From Hyphomicrobiales bacterium (GTDB taxonomy: Bacteria > Pseudomonadota > Alphaproteobacteria > Rhizobiales > Xanthobacteraceae): a stretch of DNA of 45,285 nt. Where the stretch lies: the NCBI GenBank assembly GCA_017305455.1, contig JAFKKO010000132.1, positions 1 to 45,285 of the forward strand. The letters are read 5' to 3'. The notes below the pieces were generated by a model. It was not told the origin of the DNA and searched no databases. It saw only the letters and a list, made by a program, of their open reading frames with translations. The translations under genes and the position numbers were made by a program. Below are positions 36,201 through 45,285 of this stretch, in pieces (the stretch's first letter is position 1; each line of letters opens with the position of its first letter).

Positions 36201-36286
36201 GGGGCGGCGATTGATGGCCGATGGCCACGATCGGCACAGGGCAGTAAACGCGCCGTAATGCTTGCGCTCACCCGCAAAAATTGCGA

Positions 36287-36309
36287 CTGAAAGCCAGCGC
36301 AGCTTTCAG
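36287..36309 (+). other. Stem-loop just upstream of the ppc start
   Basis: CTGAAAGC (36287-36294) pairs with GCTTTCAG (36302-36309) around seven bases, ending eight bases before ATG 36318. If transcribed, it could hinder ribosome access. Whether it is regulatory is unknown. Confidence 0.35.
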
Positions 36310-36317
36310 AGTGAGCC

Positions 36318-39200
36318 ATGTCGTCAACCCAGACTTTAGCCGGTGTCGCCGGAGCCGTGTCCGAACCCGTAGCCGGCGCGGACCCTGCCGGAATATCCGC
36401 AACGGGCCGCGCCGACGACGTGCTCAATCGTGGCGCGGAGAGCGCCGCTTCCGGTCAGGACGAGGACACGCAACTGCGCGCCGATATCCGCCTGCTCGGG
36501 CGCATTCTCGGCGACACCGTGCGTGATCAGGAAGGCGAGGACGTGTTCGACATCGTCGAGCAGATTCGCCAGACCTCGGTCCGCTTCCATCGCGACGAGG
36601 ACAAGAACGCCCGCCGCGAGTTGGAAAAGATGCTCGACGGCATGCCCACGCGCGAGACGGTGCGCATCGTCCGCGCCTTCAGCTATTTTTCGCACCTCGC
36701 CAACATCGCCGAGGACCAGCACAATATCCGCCAGACCCGCAGCCAGACCTCGGCGGAGGCCGAGCGGCAGGAAGGCAACCTCGCTGGCGCCATCGCGCGG
36801 GCTCGGGCCGCCGGCTTCAGCCTTGATGAGCTGCGCGCTTTCTTCAAGACCGCGCTGGTGGTGCCGGTGCTCACCGCCCATCCGACCGAAGTGCGCCGCA
36901 AGAGCACGATCGATCGCGAAATGGAAATCGCGATGCTGCTGGAGCAGCGCGACCGCACCTTCATGGTGGCGGACGAACTCGATGCCAATGACGAGCAACT
37001 GCGCCGCGCCGTGCTGACGCTGTGGCAGACCAACATCCTGCGCCGGACCAAGCTTACGGTGTTCGACGAGGTGGCGAACGGGCTCGCATTCTACGAATAC
37101 ACCTTCCTGCGGCAACTGCCGCGCCTGCTCTGCGCGCTGGAAGACCGCCTGCAGCCGGACCGCACGCTGAACGATCGCGAGGGCGATGCGCCGCTCGCCT
37201 CCTTCCTGCGCACCGGAAGCTGGATCGGCGGCGACCGCGACGGCAATCCGTTCGTCACCGCCGATGTGCTGCGCGGAACACTGCATATGCAGTGCGAGCA
37301 GATCATGAGCTTTTATTTCGACGAACTGCACACGCTCGGCAGCGAATTGTCGCTCGCGGTCCAGCTCGTGCACGTCTCGCCGCAATTGCAGGCGCTGGCG
37401 GAGCGCTCGCCCGACGTCTCCGCCCATCGCAGCTCCGAGCCTTACCGTCGCGCGGTGTCCGGCATCTATGCGCGTCTGGCGGCGAGCGCCGCCGCGCTCG
37501 GCGTCGGCACCCGTCGTCCTCCGGTCGGCAAGGCCGAGCCCTATGCCAGCGTCGAGGAATTCAAGAGCGATCTTGAGACCATCAGCCGCTCGCTGATCGA
37601 AAACCATTCCGGCATCATCGCGCGCGGCCGCTTGCGGCTGCTGCGCCGCGCGGTGGACTGCTTCGGCTTCCATTTGGCCAGTCTCGATCTGCGGCAGAAC
37701 TCGGCGGTGCACGAGCGCACCATCGCCGAGCTGTTCGAGACGGTGACGCCCGGCCTCGACTACAAGGCGATGCCGGAGCAGGAGCGTTGCGCGCTCCTGA
37801 TCAAGGAGCTGTGCACTGCGCGGCCGCTGGTGTCGCCGTTCGCGAATTACGGCGAGGAGACGACGAGCGAGCTTGCGGTGCTGCGCGCCGCCGCCGAGGC
37901 CCATGCCGTGTTCGGCGAGGACGCCATTCCGCAATGCGTGGTCTCGATGACCGAGGGCATGTCCGATCTTCTGGAGATCGCCGTGCTGCTCAAGGAGGTC
38001 GGGCTGGTCGATCCGGCTGGCCACACCCGCATCAACATCGTGCCGCTGTTCGAGACCATCGAGGATCTGCAGCAGTGTGCCGGCATCATGGACCGCATGC
38101 TCTCGCTGCCGGAATATCGCCAGCTGGTCGACAGTCGCGGCGGCGTGCAGGAAGTGATGCTCGGCTATTCCGACAGCAACAAGGATGGCGGCTTCGTCAC
38201 CTCGGGCTGGGAGCTTTACAAGGCCGAGATCAGCCTGGTCGAGGTGTTCAACAAGCACGGCGTGCGGCTGCGCCTGTTCCACGGCCGCGGCGGCTCGGTC
38301 GGCCGCGGTGGTGGGCCGAGCTATGAGGCGATCCTCGCCCAGCCGGGCGGCGCGGTGAACGGCCAGATCAGGATCACCGAGCAGGGCGAGATCATCTCCT
38401 CGAAATACTCCAATCCGGAAGTCGGTCGCGAGAATCTGGAAATCCTCGCGGCGGCGACGCTGGAGGCGAGTCTGTTGCAGCCGCAGCAGGCCGCGCCCCG
38501 CGCCGAATATCTCGCCGCGATGGAAGAACTGTCGTTGCTCGCCTACAAGGCCTATCGCAGCCTGGTCTACGAGACCGACGGCTTCGAGGAGTATTTCTGG
38601 TCGTCCACCGTGATCAACGAGATCGCGACCCTCAACATCGGCAGCCGTCCGGCCTCGCGCACCAAGACGCGCAAGATCGAGGATCTGCGTGCGATTCCGT
38701 GGGTGTTCAGTTGGGCGCAGTGCCGCCTGATGCTGCCGGGCTGGTACGGCTTCGGCACGGCGGTGAAGGAATGGATTGCGAAGCATCCCGACCAGGGCAT
38801 CGCGTTCCTGCAGGAATTGTATCGCGAGTGGCCGTTCTTCCGCATGCTGCTGTCGAACATGGACATGGTGCTGTCGAAGAGCAGCATCGCCATCGCCTCG
38901 CGCTATGCCGATCTGGTCGCCGACAAGAAGCTGCGCGAGATCATCTTCCGCCGCATCCGCGTCGAGTGGCGCACTTCGATCGACGTTCTGCTCGAGATCA
39001 TGCAGCAGGACCGCCTGCTGGCCGGCAACCCGCTGCTGGAGCGTTCGATCCGCAACCGCTTCCCGTATCTCGATCCGCTCAACCATGTGCAGGTCGAATT
39101 TCTGAAAGCGTATCGCGCCAACGATCCCGATCCGCAGGTGCTGCGCGGCATCCAGATCACCATCAACGGCATCTCCGCCGGTCTGCGCAACAGCGGTTGA
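36318..39200 (+). CDS. ppc: Phosphoenolpyruvate carboxylase
   Basis: Anaplerotic enzyme of 960 aa that carboxylates PEP to oxaloacetate. The catalytic His188 lies in [11 protein letters not shown], and the second signature is [60 protein letters not shown] and the C-terminal GLRNSG fit the family, which ends in a Gly. The N-terminal about 45 residues are low in conservation and Ala-rich, so a slightly later start is possible. Confidence 0.97.
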   Translation: MSSTQTLAGVAGAVSEPVAGADPAGISATGRADDVLNRGAESAASGQDEDTQLRADIRLLGRILGDTVRDQEGEDVFDIVEQIRQTSVRFHRDEDKNARRELEKMLDGMPTRETVRIVRAFSYFSHLANIAEDQHNIRQTRSQTSAEAERQEGNLAGAIARARAAGFSLDELRAFFKTALVVPVLTAHPTEVRRKSTIDREMEIAMLLEQRDRTFMVADELDANDEQLRRAVLTLWQTNILRRTKLTVFDEVANGLAFYEYTFLRQLPRLLCALEDRLQPDRTLNDREGDAPLASFLRTGSWIGGDRDGNPFVTADVLRGTLHMQCEQIMSFYFDELHTLGSELSLAVQLVHVSPQLQALAERSPDVSAHRSSEPYRRAVSGIYARLAASAAALGVGTRRPPVGKAEPYASVEEFKSDLETISRSLIENHSGIIARGRLRLLRRAVDCFGFHLASLDLRQNSAVHERTIAELFETVTPGLDYKAMPEQERCALLIKELCTARPLVSPFANYGEETTSELAVLRAAAEAHAVFGEDAIPQCVVSMTEGMSDLLEIAVLLKEVGLVDPAGHTRINIVPLFETIEDLQQCAGIMDRMLSLPEYRQLVDSRGGVQEVMLGYSDSNKDGGFVTSGWELYKAEISLVEVFNKHGVRLRLFHGRGGSVGRGGGPSYEAILAQPGGAVNGQIRITEQGEIISSKYSNPEVGRENLEILAAATLEASLLQPQQAAPRAEYLAAMEELSLLAYKAYRSLVYETDGFEEYFWSSTVINEIATLNIGSRPASRTKTRKIEDLRAIPWVFSWAQCRLMLPGWYGFGTAVKEWIAKHPDQGIAFLQELYREWPFFRMLLSNMDMVLSKSSIAIASRYADLVADKKLREIIFRRIRVEWRTSIDVLLEIMQQDRLLAGNPLLERSIRNRFPYLDPLNHVQVEFLKAYRANDPDPQVLRGIQITINGISAGLRNSG

Positions 39201-39204
39201 TACG

Positions 39205-40158
39205 ATGGCTCCCGTTCCCTTCGAACTGAAAGGCAAGAGCGTCTATGTCGCGGGACATCGCGGCATGGTCGGCAGCGCGCTGGTGCGGCGGCTTAAGCGC
39301 GAGGATGTGACAATCCTCACCGTGCCGCGCAGCGAGGTCGATCTGCGCGATCAGGCGGCGGTCAACCGCTGGTTCGCGGCGAACCGGCCGCAGGTGGTGT
39401 TTCATGCCGGCGCGAAGGTCGGCGGCATCGTCGCCAACAACACGCTGCGCGCCGAATTCATCTACGACAACCTCGTCATCGCCGCCAATGTGATCCATGC
39501 CGCGCATGTGAACGGCGTCGAGAAGCTGCTGTTTCTCGGCTCGTCCTGCATCTATCCGCGCCTCGCGGCGCAGCCGCTGCGCGAAGACTCGCTGCTGACC
39601 GGGCCGCTGGAGCCGACCAACGAGCCCTACGCGATCGCCAAGATCGCCGGCATCAAGATGATCGAAGCCTATCGCGCTCAGTACGGCAGCGACTTCATCA
39701 GCGTGATGCCGACCAACCTTTACGGTCCGGGCGATAACTATCATCCCGAATACAGCCATGTGGTCGCGGCGCTGATCCGCCGCTTTCACGAGGCCAAGGT
39801 GGCGAATACGCCGCGCGTCATGGTGTGGGGCACCGGCACGCCGCGCCGGGAATTCCTGTTCGTGGACGACATGGCGGACGCCTGCGTGCACCTGCTGCGC
39901 AATTATTCCGGCGCCGACCTGATCAATATCGGCACCGGCGAGGACATCACCATCGGCGAATTCGCCCGCGTGGTGGCGAAGGCGGTGGGCTACGAAGGCG
40001 AGATCGGGTTCGATCCGTCCAAGCCCGACGGCACGCCGCGCAAGCTGCTTGATGTCGGCCGCCTTGCCGCGCTGGGCTGGCGCGCCTCCACCGCGCTGGA
40101 GGACGGCATCGCGCGCGCCTATCAGGCTTTTCTCGCCGAGCAGGTTGCGCCGGTTTAA
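39205..40158 (+). CDS. fcl: GDP-L-fucose synthase
   Basis: Short-chain-type epimerase-reductase of 317 aa that converts GDP-4-keto-6-deoxymannose to GDP-L-fucose. The NADP motif is [18 protein letters not shown], the catalytic elements are [11 protein letters not shown] and [16 protein letters not shown], and [16 protein letters not shown] is a strong family marker. It begins five bases after the ppc stop. No GDP-mannose dehydratase (gmd) gene is nearby. The product would feed surface polysaccharide. Confidence 0.92.
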   Translation: MAPVPFELKGKSVYVAGHRGMVGSALVRRLKREDVTILTVPRSEVDLRDQAAVNRWFAANRPQVVFHAGAKVGGIVANNTLRAEFIYDNLVIAANVIHAAHVNGVEKLLFLGSSCIYPRLAAQPLREDSLLTGPLEPTNEPYAIAKIAGIKMIEAYRAQYGSDFISVMPTNLYGPGDNYHPEYSHVVAALIRRFHEAKVANTPRVMVWGTGTPRREFLFVDDMADACVHLLRNYSGADLINIGTGEDITIGEFARVVAKAVGYEGEIGFDPSKPDGTPRKLLDVGRLAALGWRASTALEDGIARAYQAFLAEQVAPV

Positions 40159-40353
40159 GTCCGCGCCTGCCGTGGCCAGGCTGTTGCAATCGGAATCATA
40201 TCTCAAAAGCATGCGGCACCTGAATCTGCGCCGCGTGGTCGGCGATTTTAGCCTAATGTCGGCCTGCCTGCGCTTGGCGGGGCGGCCGAAGCGATGCTAG
40301 AGCAGGGCGGATTTTCGTCCTTCCGCCGGCTATCACCAGCAAAGATCGTCATC

Positions 40354-41217
40354 ATGTCCGAACAGCAATTCGTCCTCACTTTGTCGTGCCTCGACCGCCC
40401 CGGCATCGTCTCCGCGGTCTCGACCTTCCTGTTCGCCAGCGGCCAGAACATTCTCGACGCCCAGCAATATGACGACACCGAAACCTGCCTTTTCTTCATG
40501 CGGGTGATGTTCACGCCGATTGGCGGCTCCTCCGACCTTTCGGTGATCCAGGGCGGCTTCCGCGCCATCGCCGAGTCTTTCAACATGACGTGGCAGATCC
40601 GTGACCGCGCCGTGCCGCACCGCGTGCTGCTGATGGTGTCTAAATTCGACCACTGCCTGGTCGATATCCTGTATCGCTGGAGGCACAGGCAATTGCCGAT
40701 GATCCCGACCGCGATCGTCTCCAACCATCCGCGCGAGATCTATCACGGCGTCGAATTCGGCGACATTCCGTTCCATCATCTGCCGATCACCAAGGCGACC
40801 AAACCGGAGCAGGAAGCTGCGGTGTGGAATCTCATTCAGGAGACGAAATCCGATCTGGTGGTGCTGGCGCGCTATATGCAGGTGCTGTCGGACGACCTTT
40901 CAGCGAAGCTGTCGGGCCATTGCATCAACATTCATCACTCGTTCCTGCCCGGTTTCAAGGGCGCCAAGCCCTACCATCAGGCGCACGAGCGCGGCGTCAA
41001 GCTGATCGGCGCCACCGCGCATTACGTGACCGGCGATCTTGATGAGGGCCCGATCATCGAGCAGGACGTCGAGCGCATCAGCCACCGCGATTCCCCGGAA
41101 GCGCTGGTGCGCAAGGGCAGCGACATCGAGCGCCGGGTGCTGGCGCGCGCCCTGCGTTATCATCTGGAGGATCGCGTCATCCTCAACGGCCGCAAGACCA
41201 TCGTGTTCACGGATTGA
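40354..41217 (+). CDS. purU: Formyltetrahydrofolate deformylase
   Basis: Enzyme of 287 aa that hydrolyses 10-formyl-THF to formate and THF, balancing one-carbon units. The N-terminal ACT domain (about residues 6-85: [20 protein letters not shown]) precedes the hydrolase domain with [29 protein letters not shown] and [15 protein letters not shown] 40354 gives the standard start; the open frame reaches further upstream without homology. Confidence 0.94.
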   Translation: MSEQQFVLTLSCLDRPGIVSAVSTFLFASGQNILDAQQYDDTETCLFFMRVMFTPIGGSSDLSVIQGGFRAIAESFNMTWQIRDRAVPHRVLLMVSKFDHCLVDILYRWRHRQLPMIPTAIVSNHPREIYHGVEFGDIPFHHLPITKATKPEQEAAVWNLIQETKSDLVVLARYMQVLSDDLSAKLSGHCINIHHSFLPGFKGAKPYHQAHERGVKLIGATAHYVTGDLDEGPIIEQDVERISHRDSPEALVRKGSDIERRVLARALRYHLEDRVILNGRKTIVFTD

Positions 41218-42308
41218 TGCAACAAGGAGAGATCGCCGGCGTGGCTCCTGCAGCGAACCGCAATGAATCGCTTGATCTGCTGAGAGGGGTCGCGATCCTT
41301 CTCGTCATCCTGGTTCATACGTGGCAGGCCTCGCCGGGATATTTTACCGTCACGAATAATTTCGTCGGCTATGGGCCCTACGGCGTCCAGCTGTTCTTCA
41401 TCATCAGTGGCTACACGATGATGCTGACCTTCGGAAAGGAGGTCACCGCCAACACGATCCTTGCATTCTACACGCGGCGGTTTTTCAGGATCGTGCCGCT
41501 GTTCTGGGCCGTTGCCCTGATGTACGTCATCAGGAAAGGGTTTCACGCGAACTATTTCGCGCCCGACGGCGTCAGCCTGACTGATATCCTACTCACGTTT
41601 TCGCTTCTGCCGTGGCTGACCCCGACCTCGTTCAATTCGGTCGTCCCTGGCGGCTGGAGCATTGCCGTCGAACTGCAATTTTATTTTATCTTCCCGCTGT
41701 TCATCTATTTGTTCAGACGGGCGAAAGGCAGTCAGTCGATTGCACCTTATGTCCTTGTCGCGTTCATCTATCTGGTTGGCCAGTACGCCGCGCAAAACCT
41801 CGTGCTGCCCGCGCTCTATCCGCGCTATCCGGAATCCCAAAAATATCTTGTCGATCTGTTTTGCACCTTCTGGTTGCCAAACCAGATTATCTGTTTCGGC
41901 TTTGGTTTTATTCTGTTCGAGATTCTCGAGCAAAAGCGGGCGCCTGTCGTTGGCATTCTGCTGATGATGGCATGCGCGCTTCCGTTTCAATTCGGAAAGA
42001 TCGTGGCGTTCCTGTTTCTTTTCTCGTTCTTTGTTCTATCGATTGGCTTGAAGAATTCAGTGCTTGAGACGTTAGGCCGACACTCATATTCGATCTATCT
42101 GTTCCATTTCGATTTTGCGGGGATTCCGGCCCGCCTGCGCTCGGTGATCTTCGTGCCGGCAGAGCTTGCGGTGCCGCTGGTTGCCCTGCTGTCGTTCTGG
42201 GTGAGTTATTATGTGACGACGCCGCTGATCGAAAGCCGCTTCATTAAAATGGGAAAAGCGATTTCATCGCGTTATTTCCGGAAGAGGGCAGAGCCGGTCA
42301 ACCCATGA
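41217..42308 (+). CDS. Acyltransferase family 3 membrane protein (OafA/YrhL-like)
   Basis: Inner-membrane O-acyltransferase of 363 aa with about ten hydrophobic segments. The opening NESLDLLRGVAILLVILVHTW and FFIISGYTMMLTFGKE with FYTRRFFRIVPLFW are the Acyl_transf_3 signature. GWSIAVELQFYFIFPLFIYLF is the second landmark. It probably acetylates a surface sugar. Its DNA is noticeably more AT-rich than the neighbours, which hints at horizontal acquisition. ATG 41217 overlaps the purU stop by one base. Confidence 0.88.
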   Translation: MQQGEIAGVAPAANRNESLDLLRGVAILLVILVHTWQASPGYFTVTNNFVGYGPYGVQLFFIISGYTMMLTFGKEVTANTILAFYTRRFFRIVPLFWAVALMYVIRKGFHANYFAPDGVSLTDILLTFSLLPWLTPTSFNSVVPGGWSIAVELQFYFIFPLFIYLFRRAKGSQSIAPYVLVAFIYLVGQYAAQNLVLPALYPRYPESQKYLVDLFCTFWLPNQIICFGFGFILFEILEQKRAPVVGILLMMACALPFQFGKIVAFLFLFSFFVLSIGLKNSVLETLGRHSYSIYLFHFDFAGIPARLRSVIFVPAELAVPLVALLSFWVSYYVTTPLIESRFIKMGKAISSRYFRKRAEPVNP

Positions 42309-42317
42309 AAATGGCCG

Positions 42318-43415
42318 TCAAGATTCGAACTGGCGGCGCGATTCTGGTGCGTTCAAGTTTGAAGCACCATGGTCTGACGCTACCAGCATCCTGTGGCGCA
42401 GATGATCGATCGGCCGGTCGATCAGCCACCAGATCGCGAAGGCGGTTGCCAGCGATAGCGCCGCCAGCACGAAATAATCCGGGATGATGCCAAGCACCGG
42501 GAATGCCTGTTTGAGGTGCGGCATCACCAGATACAGCAGCGGTACGTGCACGAGATAGACCGGGTACGACAGTTCGCCGATGATGCGGTCGATCCGTGAA
42601 CGCCTCGTCAGCTCGAAGATGTAGGGAATGGCGAATGTCCACGCCATCGCAAGGAGAAAGATCGCTGTGCGTGACGCGCGGAACGGTCCCGACAGGCAGA
42701 ACACGGCAAGGCAGATCCAGCCGATGCGCGACAGCTTTTCTCGCGGAAACGACTGCCAGTCAGTACGCGCATGGAAGCGCTGGGCCAGCATGCCGCACAG
42801 GAACAATGCGATCTCGAACGGGAAGAACCGGTAGGTCCACGGATCGCTGTTGAGACCGGCGAGATAGGTGACGATGCGTGCGATGGTCGTGATGGCAATG
42901 AGCGTGATGAGAAACCGGTCGCTGCGCTTCGCCAGCAGCGGCACCAGCATGTAGAAATACAATTCCAGTGCCAGCGTCCACGCCACCGGGACCAGCAGAT
43001 ACCAGTGGAGTGGCAGCGGATCAGCGAAGACGTTTGCGGTGAAGGACAGTGTGCCGCCGTTGCCGGACAGGAACAGCGTCGTGTCCTGCAGCAGCAGGAT
43101 TGCGTTCGAGAGCAGCAATAAGACGGACGGCCCGAGGCCGAGCTGCGTCACGCGGTCGAGCCAGCCGGGCGAGGCCAGCAGCACTACGCCGGCGATCAAC
43201 CAGTAGGCCGGGAAGATGCGCAAGGCGCGGCTGATGTAGAAGTCGCGCGCCGTCACATAGCGGCCGGAGGCCATCACCATCTGCATGTAGAAGCCGGAGA
43301 TGACGAAGAAGATTTCCACGGCCATCTGGCCGCCGACGAAACGCAGCAGGCCGGTCGGGGGAGGCTGGTGGGCGGCGACGACTGCGAGGGCAAGAAACAC
43401 CCTGAGCAATCCCAT
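42318..43415 (-). CDS. Acyltransferase family 3 membrane protein
   Basis: Second Acyl_transf_3 protein, 365 aa, opposite in direction and ending ten bases from the first. MGLLRVFLALAVVAAH, MAVEIFFVISGFYMQMVM, FYISRALRIFPAYW and AWTLALELYFYMLVPLLAKR show the family pattern, with about ten membrane segments. Unlike its neighbour it has the local high-GC composition. It probably modifies an exopolysaccharide or lipopolysaccharide; the substrate is unknown. Confidence 0.88.
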   Translation of the reverse strand: MGLLRVFLALAVVAAHQPPPTGLLRFVGGQMAVEIFFVISGFYMQMVMASGRYVTARDFYISRALRIFPAYWLIAGVVLLASPGWLDRVTQLGLGPSVLLLLSNAILLLQDTTLFLSGNGGTLSFTANVFADPLPLHWYLLVPVAWTLALELYFYMLVPLLAKRSDRFLITLIAITTIARIVTYLAGLNSDPWTYRFFPFEIALFLCGMLAQRFHARTDWQSFPREKLSRIGWICLAVFCLSGPFRASRTAIFLLAMAWTFAIPYIFELTRRSRIDRIIGELSYPVYLVHVPLLYLVMPHLKQAFPVLGIIPDYFVLAALSLATAFAIWWLIDRPIDHLRHRMLVASDHGASNLNAPESRRQFES

Positions 43416-43617
43416 AAGGCTCTCCCGCGACGGTTGTCATGTGGTGAGGACGGGCCGTGCCGGGATCGGATGCCCGCGCGGACTTTAGCCGGATGAGGAG
43501 GGCTGTCCAGAGTGCGGCATGGCGGCCTACGCCTTTTGCCAGCCGCGATAAATGGTGCAAACGGCCGGCAAAGCCGGTATCGGTCGCTCATTGCAGTGTC
43601 TGCGGCATGTCACGGCC

Positions 43618-44868
43618 ATGAGCCACATCCCATCGCGGAGGAGCGAAGCACCCCCGCTTTCACAACTGAGCCGGTCCCGGCGGCCGGCGGGTCGTTTGTC
43701 CAGGCGTCTCCTGCTCTGCGGCGGCCTCGTTGCATTGCTTGGCCTGATGGCCGCGCCGGGCAGGGCGCAGGAGCAGGAAGTCATCAGGATCGGCCTGATC
43801 CTGCCGATGACCGGCAGCGAGGCGGCGACTGGCGAGCAGATCGACAACGCGGTGCGGCTTTATCTCGAGCAGAACGGCGATACCATCGACGGCAGGAAGA
43901 TCGAGATCGTGCTGCGCGACGATCGCGCCGTGCCGGACGAGACAAGGCAGGCGGCGAAGGAATTGATCGCGGAGGACAAGGTGACGCTGCTGGCCGGCTT
44001 CGGCACCTCGCCGGCCGCCGCGGTCGCCGCGCCGTTCGCCACCGAGGCCGCCATTCCGCAGGTGGTGATGGGCGCCGGCACCTCGCTGATCACCGATCGC
44101 TCGCCCTTCATCGTGCGCAGCGGTGGCACGCTGGCGCAATCCGCCGCGACGCTGGCGCACTGGGCGGCGAGGCACGAGCTGAAGAAGGTCGCGATCCTGA
44201 TCGCGGACTATGCGCCCGGCAATGACGCGCTCGCCGTGTTCAGCAGGTATTTCAGGGCGGCGGGCGGCGAGATCGTCGGCGAATGGAAAGCACCGCTGTC
44301 AGATCCGGATTTCGCGCCACTGCTCGAGCAGGTCAAGGAAGCTGCCGCCGATGCGCTGTTCGTGTTCGTGCCGCCGCGGCAGAGCCACCAGTTCATGGAG
44401 CAGTTCCGCGCCAGCGGCCTCAAGATCCAGGTGATCGGCACCGGCGAGCTCACCGACGACGACGCGCTCGCCAACAGGGGCGAGGACATGCTCGGCGTCA
44501 TCACCGCGCATTTCTATTCGGCGGCACATCCCTCGCAGGAGAACCGCAATTTCGTCGCCGCCTATCGCGCGGCCTATGGCGACCGGCCGGGCTATATGGC
44601 GGTCGCGGGCTATGACGGCATGCACCTGATCTGTCAGGCGCTACGCAAGACCCATGGTAGGACCGGCGGCGCGGCGCTGCTCGCGGCGATGAAGGGCATG
44701 GCGTGGGAAAGCCCGCGCGGACCGGTCGAGATCGACCCGGCGACCCGCGAGGTGATCCAGAACATCTACCTGCGCAAGGTCGCGGCGGAGGGCGGGGAGA
44801 ACCGCAACATCGAATTCGCCACCGTGGCGCGCGTCAAGGACCCGGACCGGGAGGGCGGTCATCGTTAG
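43618..44868 (+). CDS. Orphan ABC substrate-binding protein (Peripla_BP_6 family)
   Basis: Exported binding protein of about 416 aa. The leader has LSRRLLLCGGLVALLGLMAAPGRAQEQ, with a twin-arginine pair before the hydrophobic stretch. The mature part opens VIRIGLILPMTGSEAATGEQIDNAVRLYLEQNGDTIDG-like LivJ fashion and ends with IDPATREVIQNIYLRKV. Start ATG 43618 fits the leader; an upstream in-frame ATG at 43552 is less likely. No permease or ATPase gene is beside it, so it must share a transporter or act as a sensor. Confidence 0.83.
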   Translation: MSHIPSRRSEAPPLSQLSRSRRPAGRLSRRLLLCGGLVALLGLMAAPGRAQEQEVIRIGLILPMTGSEAATGEQIDNAVRLYLEQNGDTIDGRKIEIVLRDDRAVPDETRQAAKELIAEDKVTLLAGFGTSPAAAVAAPFATEAAIPQVVMGAGTSLITDRSPFIVRSGGTLAQSAATLAHWAARHELKKVAILIADYAPGNDALAVFSRYFRAAGGEIVGEWKAPLSDPDFAPLLEQVKEAAADALFVFVPPRQSHQFMEQFRASGLKIQVIGTGELTDDDALANRGEDMLGVITAHFYSAAHPSQENRNFVAAYRAAYGDRPGYMAVAGYDGMHLICQALRKTHGRTGGAALLAAMKGMAWESPRGPVEIDPATREVIQNIYLRKVAAEGGENRNIEFATVARVKDPDREGGHR

Positions 44869-44882
44869 GCACCTTCCTTCTT

Positions 44883-45020
44883 ACCTCTCCCCGCATGCAG
44901 GAAGAGGTCGCGAGCGCAGCGAGCGGGTGAGGGGTTGAAAGTAGCGATCGGAATGAAGATTCGTCCCTTGATGACGCTGCCCTGACCCTCCCTCCCCGCA
45001 TGCGGGGAGAAGGAGAGGCC
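44883..45020. repeat. REP-like repeat after the orphan binding protein
   Basis: CCTCTCCCCGCATGC near the left end and CTCCCCGCATGCGGGGAGAAGGAGAGG at the right (with the self-complementary CTCCCCGCATGCGGGGAG) flank GCGAGCGCAGCGAGCGGGTGAGGGG. The make-up resembles the element at 33764-33900. A short piece of a second REP type (CCTCATCCTGAGAGG) follows near 45043. Otherwise the 281 bases after the binding-protein gene show nothing. Confidence 0.6.
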
Positions 45021-45146
45021 TCGCCCGTTATCCCATCCTAATCCTCATCCTGAGAGGCTGACCGAAACAAGGGTCGTCCCGGCGCGGCCGGAACCCATGA
45101 TCCGGTCGATGATTTGGCATGGCCCGATATCCTTTCAGAAAGACCT

Positions 45147-45285
45147 GTGGTGATGGAGGAAATCGGCCGCACGCTGATGCCGTCGCCGTTTCTCTCCACC
45201 AGCGTGGTCGCGGCCACGGCGCTGAGCCGCGGCGGCAGCGCGGCGCAGAAATCCGAACATCTGGCGAAGATTGCGACAGGCGGCC
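45147..45285 (+). pseudogene. 5'-truncated acyl-CoA dehydrogenase fragment, continuing past the window
   Basis: From about 45147 the frame reads VVMEEIGRTLMPSPFLSTS followed by VVAATALSRGGSAAQK, which matches an internal part of acyl-CoA dehydrogenases, roughly 80-100 residues after a normal start. Upstream in-frame codons (SERP) do not continue the family, so the N-terminal domain is missing. It may be a remnant, or the true gene may be rearranged; only 139 bases are visible. Confidence 0.5.

Noticed and set aside
36336-39236. 966-codon minus-strand open frame opposite ppc
   Set aside because: The plus strand is a full PEP carboxylase with both catalytic signatures; the antisense protein resembles nothing.

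Overview
This is a GC-rich chromosomal window from an alphaproteobacterium, most likely Nitrobacteraceae (the Bradyrhizobium, Rhodopseudomonas, Afipia/Oligotropha group). Three things support this. The gene at the left edge reads as a FixL oxygen sensor very close to the Bradyrhizobium type. The window carries REP-like palindromic elements of the kind scattered through these genomes. The housekeeping genes (ppc, hemE, purU) are alphaproteobacterial in style. This placement rests on recognition, not on a database search.

Layout. Positions 1-4827 (minus strand) hold fixL, cut at its 3' end by the window edge, and an AaeXAB-like efflux set (membrane-fusion protein, DUF1656, FUSC). Positions 5054-30474 form one large catabolic and cofactor island: an M20 deacylase, two GntR regulators (FadR/FCD and HutC/UTRA types), a three-gene molybdenum hydroxylase, a PxpA-like LamB/YcsF protein, an NADPH:F420 oxidoreductase, a complete coenzyme F420 pathway (cofE, cofD, cofC and a fused cofG-cofH = fbiC), a fold-type-II PLP enzyme, a two-subunit CoA-transferase, an LLM-class F420-dependent oxidoreductase, an L-serine dehydratase and a five-gene branched-chain-amino-acid-type ABC transporter. 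Positions 30475-32563 hold repeats, an Lrp regulator and a divergent diaminopropionate ammonia-lyase. From 32595 to the end the content is mostly housekeeping and envelope genes: a divergent hemC-like gene, hemE, small proteins, ppc, GDP-L-fucose synthase, purU, two acyltransferase-3 membrane proteins, a lone ABC binding protein and a 5'-truncated acyl-CoA dehydrogenase fragment.

Main result. Five transcription units of the island (M20; Mo-hydroxylase; pxpA-npdG-cofEDC-fbiC; PLP enzyme-CoA-transferase-LLM-serine dehydratase; ABC transporter) each carry a related AT-rich palindrome just upstream. Four have the form of two 8-9 bp arms ending in CTA and beginning with TAG around a 4-nt spacer; the fifth is an irregular version. 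F420 synthesis, F420 reduction, a candidate F420H2-using enzyme, uptake and catabolic enzymes therefore look like one substrate-controlled regulon. My inference is an aerobic pathway for a nitrogen-containing, probably heterocyclic, substrate: uptake by the ABC system, hydroxylation by the Mo enzyme, hydride reduction with F420H2, ring opening by the PxpA-like and/or M20 hydrolase, deamination by PLP and Fe-S lyases, and CoA activation of the resulting acid. The substrate cannot be read from the sequence.

There are no rRNA, tRNA or CRISPR features that I can see, and no insertion sequence. No gene-free stretch exceeds 300 bases; the longest (30475-30761 and 44869-45149) are mainly repeats.
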